Positions 8,324 through 19,077 of a DNA stretch of 64,000 nt are shown here, piece by piece (the stretch's first letter is position 1; the number at the start of each line of letters is the position of its first letter). The notes under the pieces are model-generated. The model had not been told where the DNA came from. It saw only the letters and a program-made list of their open reading frames with translations, and ran no database searches. The DNA is taken from contig JADDMT010000071.1 of assembly GCA_021401465.1 (NCBI GenBank), positions 62,001 through 126,000 on the forward strand, written 5' to 3'. The position numbers and the translations under genes were made by a program. This DNA comes from Teratosphaeria epicoccoides (Eukaryota > Ascomycota > Dothideomycetes > Mycosphaerellales > Teratosphaeriaceae).

Positions 8324-10963
8324 ATGGACGCCGGCCTGCCATTTCGGCTTGATGACCTGTGGCATCACTCGGCGCTCGACGCTGGCCCAGCCGACGAGAC
8401 GCTTTTCAGAGATCCCAACCTCAACTTGCAACCACTTCAAGCCCCACAACCAATCGACGAGCAGCCGTTGATCGCCGCCGACCTGGACCTCGATCTTCCT
8501 GATCCTGGTGCTGACCATGACGGGCATCACTTGATCAATGATGATCATGAACATGACTTGATCAATATTAATAATCGTCATGATGGCTCATTCGATGCCC
8601 AACCTGTACGCACGTCCCAATACGGACAGACAACAGCCCTGGTTCCTGATCTCTGGTCCTTGGATATTGAGCTGCCGAACAACACTACTGGGACGTGCGC
8701 TTTGCGTACGTGGGATGCATTCGCCAGAACGGACATCCCTGGACAGGATCTCAATATTTATCTCTCTGAAGCCAAGGCTGAAGCATTCGATGCTGCCTGG
8801 TGGCTGACTTACCAATGTGGTGGAGTCTTGCCCCAAGACACCTCCATTCGCGCGCTCTGCAATCTTGCGCTGGGACGATCGTCTGTATTCTTCCAATGGG
8901 AGCCATCCAAGGAGATATTCACGCAGACTCTCTCAGACATAACGACGTCGAGCCTCAGTTTGCCGTGCCATGGCAGCTTTGTATCACGGCTCATACAGTA
9001 CGGTAGCAAGTACCGTCAGTTGCAGGGCTGGGCAGAGGCGAGACAATCTGCGCAATCCCCAGCAGCAGTCCAGGCCCTGAAGCAGGTGACTCTCCGTACT
9101 TTACAGGCAGTAGAAACAAGCATTGCTGTCAGAGTTCCGCACATCCGCACTCTCCTGCAGCTTCAGCAGAGCATTAGTCTGCCGTGTCAGCTGCTCGACC
9201 ATTTATGCGATCTCCAAGAAACAGCTTCAGTATGCACGACGGAAGAACAGGCCATTTCATCGATCTCGGGTTGCATTCAAGCTGCCGAGGAGACTGGAGA
9301 TCTGTTTGCTGGTGTCCTGAGACTGGCGCTGAAAGATGTCTGCGCGCCTTGGCTGGAAACTTTGTCATTTCAGCTTGGCCTTTCCAGTGGGCATGTACAG
9401 CATACCTGCGTTGGCGCCATCGAAGGACGTTGTACCAAGAATAAGCTTAACATGTCATTCTCTAATACAAGCCCGGCGCAGCTTTCCACATCAACTCTGC
9501 TCGATCGAAATGACCAAGTCTTGATCAAGGAAACTAAGGAGAGCCTCAGTCTGGTGAGACTGCACATGCCGTACCTTCGCGTTCGATGTCCAGGGCTAGG
9601 CGCCATATCCACATCTTCACACACATCGATCTCTGCACCTCGTACCGTGGAGAACAAGTTTCTTGATCGAAGTGACGAAATGGATGCTCTCTTTGAGTTG
9701 AGTGAGCTCATACCTGACACAGACTTTACACGTCTAGAGATGCAAGATACACTGTGCCGAGCGGTGACTGAAATCCTGGACACAGGCGTCCTTGAAGCTG
9801 TGGCGCAAGAGGCTGGTCTCGAATCGGTTGTCGTCCAGAATCCATTCGACACCCTGCGACCGACAATTATCCTCCAGGCGCGATACCTGAATCGAGAAGT
9901 TCTACGACATATTTTCGATTCATGTGGCCTGAAGAAACATCTCGAGCTGCAGCGTGCCTTCCATCTTCTCGGCAATGGCGACTTTGTTACTCGGCTTTCC
10001 ATAGCCCTGTTCAGTCCCGAAACTCAAACAGCAAGACGAACGCGCGGTACAGTACCCACTGGAGAGCTGCTTGGGCTTCGCTTGGGCACCCGCGACGGGC
10101 AGGCCTGGCCGCCTGCAAGCTCCGAGTTGAGGTTGACCCTGAATGAGGTCCTGGCGGATTCTTGCCATGACCTGAAGCCAAGTAGATCCGGCGTGCCTGT
10201 TGAGCTTCCTGGTAATCTCAGCTTCTCAATCCGGGAGCTGCCTGATGAGGAGATCGACCGAGTCATGGATGTCAGCTCAATCTACGCTCTTGACTTCCTC
10301 AGGCTTCAGTACACTGCACCTGCGCCACTCGATGCCATCATGACATCAGGCTCGCTGCTGCGATACGACGACATATTTCGATTCTTGTTGATGATCCTAC
10401 GGGTACTAGATGTCACAAAGCGCCTGCGGCGAGAGCATTTATTGGCCGGTCGACTAAAAGCCTCGGTAGCCAGTCGCTTCGCCATCGCGGCTCATGATTT
10501 CACATGCAATCTAATGTCGACTTTGATGGAAGTTGGCATTGGCGAGCCTTGGCAAGACTTTCAGCGAGCTGTTGACAGTGTGTGGCGGTCTGTCACCTTC
10601 AACGAAGGACCTGACCCAGCCGAGAGGCTCGAAACAGGTTTGAAATCTTTGAGACAGATGCATGCAGATTGCCTTGAAGACATCAGGAGCCGCTTGTTTC
10701 TGAAGAGCAAGCAAGCAAAGGCCCGGAATGCCCTTCACGAGGTCTTAGCGACTGTTCTCCGAGCATGCTCAAGATCGCATGATTCATTGCCTGGCTTCAG
10801 CGACCTGGAGTTCCGTGAGTCCGTGTCGGAACTGCTCGGATTATTGCAAGCGACTGTCGATAAGCCACCCAAGTACAGCGGGTCACAGGCGCATGAAGTC
10901 GAGATGGCACGGCTGTTACTGGCAAGACTCAACTTCAATGAAGCATTCCGTGTAGTCTCGTGA
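8324..10963 (+). CDS. gamma-tubulin complex component, GCP5/6-like (Spc97/Spc98 family)
   Basis: Structural subunit of the gamma-tubulin ring complex that nucleates microtubules at spindle pole bodies. The intronless 879-aa protein has an acidic, His/Asp-rich N-terminal extension (residues 1-100) and then the N-terminal grip region (about 150-420, with the LRLALKDVCAPWLETL helix near 345). The C-terminal grip domain (about 510-879) includes the diagnostic HLLGNGDFV motif (about residue 560), LDFLRLQY and FRFLLMILRV (about 690). The GDF motif and the LRLQY...FRFLLxxLRV block are shared by all GCPs. The long divergent linker and the weak N-terminus point to the GCP5/GCP6 group rather than GCP2-4, but the exact paralogue is inference. 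The frame is open throughout and appears intact. Confidence 0.82.
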   Translation: MDAGLPFRLDDLWHHSALDAGPADETLFRDPNLNLQPLQAPQPIDEQPLIAADLDLDLPDPGADHDGHHLINDDHEHDLININNRHDGSFDAQPVRTSQYGQTTALVPDLWSLDIELPNNTTGTCALRTWDAFARTDIPGQDLNIYLSEAKAEAFDAAWWLTYQCGGVLPQDTSIRALCNLALGRSSVFFQWEPSKEIFTQTLSDITTSSLSLPCHGSFVSRLIQYGSKYRQLQGWAEARQSAQSPAAVQALKQVTLRTLQAVETSIAVRVPHIRTLLQLQQSISLPCQLLDHLCDLQETASVCTTEEQAISSISGCIQAAEETGDLFAGVLRLALKDVCAPWLETLSFQLGLSSGHVQHTCVGAIEGRCTKNKLNMSFSNTSPAQLSTSTLLDRNDQVLIKETKESLSLVRLHMPYLRVRCPGLGAISTSSHTSISAPRTVENKFLDRSDEMDALFELSELIPDTDFTRLEMQDTLCRAVTEILDTGVLEAVAQEAGLESVVVQNPFDTLRPTIILQARYLNREVLRHIFDSCGLKKHLELQRAFHLLGNGDFVTRLSIALFSPETQTARRTRGTVPTGELLGLRLGTRDGQAWPPASSELRLTLNEVLADSCHDLKPSRSGVPVELPGNLSFSIRELPDEEIDRVMDVSSIYALDFLRLQYTAPAPLDAIMTSGSLLRYDDIFRFLLMILRVLDVTKRLRREHLLAGRLKASVASRFAIAAHDFTCNLMSTLMEVGIGEPWQDFQRAVDSVWRSVTFNEGPDPAERLETGLKSLRQMHADCLEDIRSRLFLKSKQAKARNALHEVLATVLRACSRSHDSLPGFSDLEFRESVSELLGLLQATVDKPPKYSGSQAHEVEMARLLLARLNFNEAFRVVS

Positions 10964-11179
10964 CGCGAGACAAGATAGCTACGCTCGCGCTGTTACACAC
11001 CGTGACTAGCAGGCCGGTGGAAGGCCATCACGATTGCGTAAGTGTCATGGAACAATATTCCATCGCATGCAAGAATTAGCCCAGAAACTGTGAGCATTTG
11101 TCCAACTCGTTCCCTTGGAAATACCTGGGTCGTAGCCCCGTAGCGACACATCCGACTGTTCACTGCAACGATTCAAGGT

Positions 11180-12640
11180 ATCACTGTAGCGGCATGGAAT
11201 ATCTGGTGCTTCGTGTCAGCCATGCTGTCCATCTTTTGCAGTGAGGCATATACATCTACCCAATGTGAGCCAGGCAGCCCACGCGGACCCCAAGGTGATC
11301 TGATCGGACGCAAGAAGACCAATTTCGTTGTTCTCACTTTCCTATGCCTTGGCGAAATCATCTAGGGAAGCAGCTACCCTTACGGCCAGTCCATCGCTGT
11401 CAGAGAGATTGCAGGCTTTGGCAATTCACTCAATGCGGCGACGATGCTCGCATGGCAAGCCGAATGCTTCAAAGCACACAAGCGAGGCACACCGCTGAGG
11501 ATCTCCGCCGAAGCTTGCATCGCCGCTGGGCTCTCTTTCAGCTATTGAGTCGACTTCGGGTGATCGCGTGTCGAATCGAGCTCTGCAAGCTGGACAATGC
11601 CGATCGCCGTACAGCTTGTCTACTTGCTGATCACATTTGGATCGATATTCCTCATGCCGGAGTACCACGTTGGCTTATTCTATTTAGAAGGGAAGAGACC
11701 GCATTGGATGTGCTGTCCGCGATATATGACAAGCCTCGAAACGATATCGATATCCGCCAGCAGTTTCTGTCGATCAAAGATGCAGTGATCGACATGGCTA
11801 AAGGCGGGACCATGGAGTTGGCAAGAATGGGCGACTACAGGCACGCTCATGGGGTACTTCTGGCCTTTGGCGTCCAGGTCATGAAACGGATGTCGGGCAT
11901 CAACACGGCCATCCAATATATGGCTCTCATGTTCCCAGAACAGTTTCGTTGTGCTACTCATTGCCGCTTGTGCTGGCACCGAGTTCTGCCTGGCTTTACT
12001 TATCGCCGTCATTGGGATTGATCGCTTCTGGGGACGCCGGAGTCTTCTCATGTTCGGTGCCAGCAGCATGTGCCTGTCGATGGTCATCATCTCCATCATG
12101 AATACATCGACACTTGAGCTACGTGGACTACGGGCACCGTGTTCGTCTTCACTTTCCTGACGCTCTTTGCGATCGGGTGGCAAGGTATGGCCTGGCTGTA
12201 TCAGGTCCGGGTCACTCCTCTGAGCATACGATGACCGTCTAATGCGCTTTCGACTGCGGCGAACTGGCTCATAGACTTCATGGTCGTGCACATCACGCCC
12301 ATTACGTTCTAGAGTATTGGTAATAGGATCTTCATCATCTTCGCATGTACGTAAGTGATGCCTTAACAAGTTTGAGATCGCACTGTCCGCTGACACCTGA
12401 ACAGCAACTTCGTCGCCGTCCTTATCATCTACTTTCTCTAACCTGAAACCGGCTCCCGCTCACTCGAAGAAATGCACGTCGTCTTCCAGACCGCATCTCT
12501 CGAGCCCAGACCCTGGCTTTCCGTCCGTAGGATCGCAGACAACAAGCCACTCTATACGGCAAAGATGGGAAAGAGCCTTTCACTTACGAAAAGTCCGAAT
12601 GGCTTCAGAAGCACATCCGTTGCAGAAACGGGATCAGATC
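11180..12640 (+). pseudogene. MFS hexose-transporter-like pseudogene
   Basis: Decayed sugar-porter gene of the major facilitator superfamily. Family landmarks appear in order but in shifting frames: GRKKTNF (about 11305), the AWQAE block (about 11450), PRWL with the intracellular loop (about 11675), the QxxxRxSGIN motif (about 11875), a GRRSL-like loop (about 12035), and the C-terminal PETGSRSLEEM signature (about 12445) after a spliceable intron that ends in AACAG at about 12405. Stops fall inside conserved blocks: after EII at about 11363, TGA in place of Trp at about 11547 (SY*VDFG), and TAA in place of Tyr just before PET. At least three frameshifts are needed. The longest open piece spans 11344-12021. 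Transport function is certainly lost. Confidence 0.82.
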
Positions 12641-13143
12641 TTCAGATGGTGGCACGAGTAGTCTTAGTAAGTAGGAGATGAGAGACAGGAAACATGAGCT
12701 GTATCAGGCTGGAAATGCGGCCGCACGTAGCACGGGCTGCAGGGATGCAGCCAGCCAAGCCGCCGCCAAGCAAATGCGTGTCGGTCGTCGCGTGGCGGTT
12801 GCCCGTCTGCGCCCTCTGCATGTTGTCAAAGAAACGAACGGCTGCCACGTGACGGTGCGAGACCCCGACTCAACATCGTGTATCGCCCTAGAATCAAAAA
12901 CACTCATCTGTGGAAAGCGCGAACGTGATGGCGGCCTGCCCGCGGCTAGCGCCGGCATTAAACGGAGATACACATGTGACGAGGGTGCCGAGGGTGCCTT
13001 CCGCGAAACATCCACACCTTCACACATTCGATACACAAGCCAAATGTAATACTTCAAGCGATCTGCGCCCATTGCGCTCTGTCTTCTTACACCTCCGAGA
13101 TTTACCCTCAGTGCGCCCTCACGAATATTTTCCAGATACCAAG
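12641..13143. other. intergenic / promoter of the phosphatase-like gene
   Basis: The frame of the next gene stays open upstream to about 12910 from a GTG, but contains no earlier ATG, so I treat this stretch as leader and promoter. No other feature seen. Confidence 0.45.
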
Positions 13144-14067
13144 ATGCCTCCCGCGGACGTCGAGAGATTCTCATACCCGCATAAGACGGCAGAGTACAGC
13201 TACCGCGTGCCCACACCGCCGCGCATTGTCGTGCCGCCGCCCGCCCTCAACTCCGACTCGCTGCCTGAGATCACTCTCAACGCCCTCCGCTCCGCCAACT
13301 TTCTTAGCGGTGTCAACCTTAATAACATCATTACCCAGAATGCTCTGTTGGAGTGGACGTATGAGCGCCGGCGCGAGTCGCAGATGATACTGCCATACCT
13401 CTTTCTCGGACCGATGGGCAGCGCGAAAGACGACAAGTTTTTAAAGGGTGAGACATTTGCAGGCAAGGACGTGGAGGGAGTGCGAAACGACGTCACGATG
13501 GTGCTCGGAATCAAGCAGAAGCACACGTTCGCGAGTAGACTCATGACTGGCGTGCTCAACAAGGCGCAAGATCTGGGCGTGGAAACCAGATCCGTCGAAC
13601 TCGCTAGTAACCAAGACCTGATACACAACTTTCCGGAAACCACCGCAATGATCAACGAGCACCTTAGCAGGGTACACAATACTACCGGCCAGCTGGGAAA
13701 GGTGTTGGTGTTCTGCGAGAGCGGTAACGAGAGGAGTGCAGGCGTGGTGGCGGCGTACCTCATGGAGACCCACGAGGACACGGACTTCATCAAAGCCATG
13801 CAGCTGGTGCAGGCGCAGCGCTTCTGTGCGAACTTCGACGATGGGCTCAAGAGGCTGTTGCAGAGCTACTGGGATATTCTGTGTGCAAAAAGACAGATCG
13901 TAGAGCAGCAACAACAGCAGCAGGGAGCCCTCAACGGTGCCGCAGGTATGCTGCAGCAGCGGAGCAAGCGCGGGCTAAGTCGCGAGGATGAAGACCAAGA
14001 TATGGGGATGGACGAGGATGACAACGAGCGCTTCCACAGACGCACTTTCGCGCCCTTCGCCGACTAG
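13144..14067 (+). CDS. dual-specificity-phosphatase-like protein with atypical active site
   Basis: A 307-aa single-exon protein with a DSP/PTP-like fold. The start was chosen at the first ATG (AAGATGCC at 13144). A conserved N-terminal block (RRESQMILPYLFLGPMG, about residues 75-92) matches the entry strand of DSP domains. The P-loop reads FCESGNERSAG: Cys191 and Arg197 keep the CX5R geometry, but the His that normally precedes the cysteine is Phe. An upstream Asp (about 158) could be the general acid. A poly-Gln run (about residues 260-267) and an acidic C-terminus follow. Fungi encode such STYX/DSP-like proteins of unclear role; whether this one is catalytic is open. Confidence 0.75.
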   Translation: MPPADVERFSYPHKTAEYSYRVPTPPRIVVPPPALNSDSLPEITLNALRSANFLSGVNLNNIITQNALLEWTYERRRESQMILPYLFLGPMGSAKDDKFLKGETFAGKDVEGVRNDVTMVLGIKQKHTFASRLMTGVLNKAQDLGVETRSVELASNQDLIHNFPETTAMINEHLSRVHNTTGQLGKVLVFCESGNERSAGVVAAYLMETHEDTDFIKAMQLVQAQRFCANFDDGLKRLLQSYWDILCAKRQIVEQQQQQQGALNGAAGMLQQRSKRGLSREDEDQDMGMDEDDNERFHRRTFAPFAD

Positions 14068-14863
14068 CCGCTGCAGGCAGTCGGAAGAGGCAGCGGGCCG
14101 GCAAACGACGCGCGAAGCGTCAATGCGCTGACTTTCTATCATGAGTCTTTGAGGATGGGCGCTGGCGCATTGTCGCATGATGAACAAATGATACCCGCAC
14201 GCGCTGCAGCATTTGCATGACGACATGGAAAGCCGACGAGGGCCTGAATGACTTTTAGCGAGGCGCTGGGGCGTAGATGTGCATTTTTGGCGATGAACGC
14301 AAAGCAAAGACAGCATGAGCATTGATATTACATGTATTCATCATCTCTATTCCAGCATTTGACACGCCGTCCCGTGAGCGAAGTAGCACGCGATGATAGC
14401 TATTGACGAAGTTGGCAGGAAGGAGACGACAGAACTTCAAAACTGGCAAGCACTATCGACACTTACATTCTCGCTTCTGTACCAGCTACGAGCGATAGCA
14501 GCTTAGATTTTCGATTCACTCCTCTGGCATTGGTCGCTGCGGCTGAGATATTCGTGCGGACCCACAAGTCATGTACTTTGACCAGCAGGTGAGTGGACGC
14601 AATACTTCTACTCGCGCTTCACAGCTGACACATCTTCACTCAGCCAATTCAATCGCCTTTAGTAGTTCAAGAAAGCTGGGAAGATCTAGGTACACATCTC
14701 CAATCATGCGGTGTCCTTATACGCCGTCCGGCCTATCCAACTCGAAAGTGAGCTCGTTCTCACGTATCTACAAATGTACGACAAACGCTGCGGTTCACCT
14801 TCCTACAACCATTTACCTGACGCCCGGTGACGGAGACCTTGCGTAACCTGATATTTGCTTGCC
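14068..14863. other. intergenic, no gene recognised
   Basis: No supported gene, RNA or repeat. Short frames here lack any motif. Confidence 0.5.
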
Positions 14864-16420
14864 ATGAGAAAATCTCTGCTGCACCGTCTGTTGCGCAGGA
14901 GGAGACCTGATCTGGGCATGGCATATCGACCTTCAGAGCTGCGCCCGCGGGTGCAGAACGGTCAAGATGCGGCGTTTCGTGCTGGATCGTTGATAGCGAC
15001 AAGGCCTTCTCATAATGACGACGACGAGATGATCACCGAGAGCGTCGTCGGTGTCACTTTTTGGGGCTCTCCGCTCCTTGCGAAACTACCTTCCGAGCTC
15101 CTGACAGCAATCACCGCCTTCACCCAAGTGAACGGCGACCTTGACACCATCCGTCTGAGCTGCAAAGCTCTCCGCGATGCGGCATGGCCAATTTTTGCAG
15201 CGAGCTTCAATACGAAGCTGTTCCATCCGGTTTACAGCTCGATACAGTCCCTCCTTGAATTCACCGAACACTCTGAGATCCTTTCACCTTACCTGCGGAC
15301 CCTTCACATATCTCTCACTTCTCTCAATTGGGACTACGGTCGCATCAGCCTGGCTGAGTGGATCGAGCATGCCAAGGAAGACTGGATATTGACGGCGGAG
15401 GAAGGCATACGGCTGCAGGATAGCTACGCGTTGATGTGGACTCAGCATCGCAAGTACGAGGACTCTGCGAAGCTTCTAGGGGATTTGACGAGAGCGATGA
15501 GAAACTTGGTGCGAATAGAGAAGATCGTGGTCGTGAGAATGAAGCCTGGACGAACGCCAAGGTGGCCCGCGATTCCTTTGGACTGGGATCGAAGATGCCA
15601 GAGGCTATTCGACAGGGCGTGGATGGACGGTGCCGAAATATATCGCACAGATACCGAGGATCGTGTTGTAGGCTTGCTGCTTGCTGGTCTCAACCGCAGC
15701 GGAGTACAGGCGCGCCTGCATTGCCTGCACACCGACGGCCGTCTAGTGCTCCCACGCCTGCCTGCCCCGCCACCGCACAACCACGAAAGCAGCTGGAAGC
15801 CAATGCCTGTACTAAAGTACTTTCGACACGAGTTCGCCGAGTCAGAAGCCGGTCGCCTACTCCTGCCGGAACCTGCCAACCTCATCTCACTGCTGCACCT
15901 CGCTCCGAATCTCACGCACCTCCACATCACTTTCCCTTCAGTTCTCCGACCCCGTGTCGACGATACGTCGCGAACAGTCCAGGTCTCAAACATTCCACTC
16001 CTGCACCCACCATGGAGCATGAGTCTCGCCAACTCGCTCCTCCCCACTCTCCGCTTCCCTTACCTAACGCACGTCCATTTCTCCGATCTGCCCATCGATC
16101 CGACAGCTCTGGACTTCGATTTTGAGTCTCAGTGCAAGGGCTTTTATAATCTGACGCGGTTCCTGCTGCGGCATATGTCCAGTCTGAGGAACCTTGAGTT
16201 GAAGAATTTGTTGCTGCCTTTGTCGGATTGGAAGGCGCTGAATAACTTCCTGGCGGAGAAGTTGAGATTGAGGTATTTCGAGTTGTGCACGTGTGAGGAG
16301 ATCAATGGGAGAAGCTCAGGCAGGGAGCGGGATTTTGCGGAGCGTTTTGAGTGGGTGAAAGCCGCGGAGGTTGTCAAGATTGATGATGTTGTGCAGACGG
16401 CGGCGGGAGCTGGAATGTGA
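14864..16420 (+). CDS. F-box-like protein
   Basis: A 518-aa protein with an F-box-like motif at about residues 70-110 (LAKLPSELLTAI ... LSCKALRDAAWPIF), the SKP1-binding part of SCF ubiquitin ligase adaptors. The rest (about 120-500) has irregular leucine-rich segments (LRTLHIS, LTHLHITF, LRNLELKNL) that would form the substrate-binding region. No intron is needed. The in-frame TTG upstream was rejected in favour of the ATG at 14864. It resembles the F-box gene at 17866-19077 in layout but is clearly diverged. Filamentous ascomycetes carry large, fast-evolving sets of such genes; targets are unknown. Confidence 0.68.
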   Translation: MRKSLLHRLLRRRRPDLGMAYRPSELRPRVQNGQDAAFRAGSLIATRPSHNDDDEMITESVVGVTFWGSPLLAKLPSELLTAITAFTQVNGDLDTIRLSCKALRDAAWPIFAASFNTKLFHPVYSSIQSLLEFTEHSEILSPYLRTLHISLTSLNWDYGRISLAEWIEHAKEDWILTAEEGIRLQDSYALMWTQHRKYEDSAKLLGDLTRAMRNLVRIEKIVVVRMKPGRTPRWPAIPLDWDRRCQRLFDRAWMDGAEIYRTDTEDRVVGLLLAGLNRSGVQARLHCLHTDGRLVLPRLPAPPPHNHESSWKPMPVLKYFRHEFAESEAGRLLLPEPANLISLLHLAPNLTHLHITFPSVLRPRVDDTSRTVQVSNIPLLHPPWSMSLANSLLPTLRFPYLTHVHFSDLPIDPTALDFDFESQCKGFYNLTRFLLRHMSSLRNLELKNLLLPLSDWKALNNFLAEKLRLRYFELCTCEEINGRSSGRERDFAERFEWVKAAEVVKIDDVVQTAAGAGM

Positions 16421-17112
16421 TGGAGGCGAAGAAGTCAAAAGCCCGGCATTGGTTACCCGACCCGGGCGCAGTTGCTGCATGTGTTCGTCAAGTACATTGG
16501 AAGAGTATGGGTGGAAGGACGCATTCGCCAGGCTCAGCTGCGGCACCAAGGTCGCTTCCCAGTCTCAAAGGGCTTCTGAAGGCCCAATCTCCTGTTCGGA
16601 GGAAGCCACACCTTGACAACTGCTTTACAAAGCCCTTCGCTGGGATCTCTGAACAGGATTAATTACCAAAATCAGGCCTTGCTTTCCACCGTCGACCTTG
16701 AGCGTTCAAATCCAAAGTCATATGTACAACATCCGCCGATGCAAACGTGGAACCTAAGCAAGACCCTCAATGCACTTGTCGCTCAAGACTGTTTCCACGT
16801 CATACTTTCCTTCCAGCGATAGGTAGCCCAAACCCTGACCCCCAGCCGAGTCGTGCCTTCCCGCTTCAGTCATCAAACACGAGAGCCTGTGATGCTTGGG
16901 TATGGCGCGTCATCAGTGTCCATGCCGAGGAGGGCTGATGAACAAGGTTATTGTTCTACACTCGGCCCAGTGCCGGACGCCATGTTGACTTCTGTCCTTG
17001 ACGACATGTACGATATGCTGAAGCTAGCACCACAACTCTGCTGAGAAAGATAATTGATGTATATTCTACAAAGATTGCTGATTACCTAAGCAATCAAGGT
17101 TGTTCACTCAAG
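16421..17112. other. intergenic, no gene recognised
   Basis: No supported gene. The right end abuts the truncated tRNA-Thr. Confidence 0.5.
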
Positions 17113-17185
17113 CCTCTATAGCTCAGTTGGTAGAGCGCGGCACTAGTATACCGCGTACACAGCGATGCCGAGGTCTACGGTTCGG
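17113..17185 (+). tRNA. truncated tRNA-Thr(AGU) with intron, probable pseudogene
   Basis: The segment begins with the acceptor strand GCCTCTA, a perfect D arm (TAGCTCAGTTGGTAGAGC) and the anticodon stem CGGCA with loop CTAGTAT (anticodon AGT). An intron of about 17 bases follows the anticodon-adjacent A (about 17150-17166), as in eukaryotic tRNA genes. The 3' stem TGCCG and the first half of the T arm (TACGGTTCG) come next. After TTCG the sequence stops matching: the second T-stem strand and the 3' acceptor strand (expected TAGAGGC) are absent. The RNA polymerase III A box is intact but the B box is cut. It should not give a functional tRNA. Confidence 0.8.
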
Positions 17186-17865
17186 TAATTTAGGACTCCT
17201 TTTAATCATGCCCTCTCCAAGCCTAGCTAATTTTCATGCCCGTCCAGACTCCGTATGGAGGCACTTTCAACTGGTTTGAGAAACTATTTTTTGCCTTTTT
17301 GCTCGTGTGTGGCTTTCGGAGCCCACAGTGGCTCTGCTGTGGTACGGTTCATGCAACAATGGCAGTGTAGACGCATCTCAGCCATTGACAATACTCAGCT
17401 TTCGGATACATAGTATTGCATAGCTCTAAGTGACTATCTTTGCATGTTCACGGACGGTCCTGACATGTGCGGCTCTATGAACACCTTTATTGCCCAGTTT
17501 GCACCTAGAGAAGGCGCACTGCCGCGCCGTACATTCACTCGTGCTCGTATGGGAAGACACGTCCTGGTCTTTTCATAGCTGGTACCCTTCCAGCCTTGCT
17601 TCGAAATATAGTCTCTGCTGCTCGAGGACAGGGTGTATGCTTGCGAAGACTGGAATCTGCTGTGCGAGGTTGCTCGGGTCCTTGGGGCGTCTGCTGCCGG
17701 AGACTTCTGCTTTATCGACTTACTGGATCCAATCGGGGGCTCTTGCGTTGAAGAACATGTTCGCGTCGATGGAGAGCCAAGGAGCTGAGGATCCTTCTTT
17801 ATCTTGAGTTTTAGCCACGCTCTGATTCTCATGACACCGCATGCCTAGGAGCAGCTCTGACGTCG
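17186..17865. other. intergenic, no gene recognised
   Basis: No supported gene. It lies between the broken tRNA and the 3' end of the minus-strand F-box gene. Open frames on both strands here show no motif. Confidence 0.5.
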
Positions 17866-19077
17866 TCACGTGCCACTCCAGAGGTTGGCATTGTGCACCA
17901 CGAACGTACCCACGCATGCAATCAGCAAGACTGTTGGAAATGTGCTTGGCTGAGGTCTTTCCACATCTTCGCCAAGCTTGCTGTAAACGAGCTCCAGCCT
18001 CTGCAGCTTCACGTAGTCACGGATACAGTAATAAAGCTCCCAGTAGCCCAGGTCATCCAGGAAACAATCCTCCAACACCAGCTCCTTCAGCCAGTGATGT
18101 GCTTGCAAGAAGTCGACCAACGGTCCCGGCGAAGGAGCATCGATGCCTGCGAGGCTCAGGCGTCGCAGTCGTGGCAACCTCACTTCAAACAATGCTGCCT
18201 GGTATTGCTGTGCAGACTTACAGCATGCCTCCCACGTCATTTGTGGAAGGCCCAGCCTGAGATGTGTCAGCCCTGGAAGACGCTGCAGCAAGGCTGGAAT
18301 CGACTGTGCAAGGAGATGAGGTGGCGAGCAGTCGGCCCCAACCACCAGCTCCAGATTCGCGAGGTAAAGCAAAGCTGGACCGGGTGTTGTGGGCATACTA
18401 TATGGCTGCGCGAAGTTGCAGCCAACAATTGCCAGTTCGATAGGCTGGCGGAAGGCGGGGACAACAGCCAAAGCCTGGACAAGGAGAGCTGTGGCTGTCT
18501 CGTGAGACGACAGCATGCACCTAAGGGGCTGTTCAATATGGGTAGACCCGCGAGAGACGTGGGGCTGCTGAAGAGTGAGTGATTGCCGAGAAGGCCATGG
18601 CTTTCCGCCACGGGTTCTAGACGCTGCAGGTCAGCCCATTGAACCCGAATACCTCAGATACAGGACCACTTACACCTCCTGACAGGTGAAAAGGGTGATT
18701 TTCCGCAGACGGCGGAACGTGCTAAGAGCTTCTGCCGCTTCTGCGAGTAGGACGGGACGCAAAGTAGCGCCACCTGTTGCATAGCGGCCAAGGAGCTGTC
18801 CGGTGCTCAAGCAAAGGTTCTCTACGTACGGGACAATCGGCTCCTTCATCGCTGGGAGAAGGTCTTGATGGCAGCGAGCGTCAAAGTGCATGGCTTTGCT
18901 GTGGCCAGCTACTCCAAATGCAGGCCATGAGGCTGTTTCGAAGGCGTGACAGGCGGCGCGCGCTGAGCATAGCGATCGTAGGTCCAGACACTCGAAGACT
19001 TCTTGCAGGAGCTCGGGCGGCAGGGTATTGATCATGTTGTTAGGAGATAGGTCGAGCGTCCGCCGAGTGACCGCCAT
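17866..19077 (-). CDS. F-box-like protein, two exons
   Basis: A 384-aa F-box-type protein. Exon 1 (18674-19077) encodes the F-box motif (LPPELLQEVFECLDLRSL near residue 18, then CHAFETASWPAF). Exon 2 (17866-18616) encodes leucine-rich repeats (LTHLRLGLP, LRRLSLAGID, LKELVLEDC, LQRLELVYS). The 57-bp intron (18617-18673) has a perfect GTAAGT donor, a GCTGAC branch site and a TCTAG acceptor. The nearer CTGCAG acceptor would put a stop in frame, so TCTAG was chosen. It probably works as a substrate adaptor of an SCF ubiquitin ligase. It converges on the other F-box gene (14864-16420); the two may be old duplicates. Confidence 0.68.

Noticed and set aside
9370..10002. 210-aa minus-strand frame
   Set aside because: Antisense to the well-supported gamma-tubulin complex gene; composition of a shadow frame.
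15436..16125. 229-aa plus-strand frame overlapping the F-box gene
   Set aside because: Lies within the F-box coding region in another frame and has no motif.
17893..18582. 229-aa plus-strand frame opposite the second F-box gene
   Set aside because: Antisense shadow; the minus strand has an F-box, leucine-rich repeats and a good intron.
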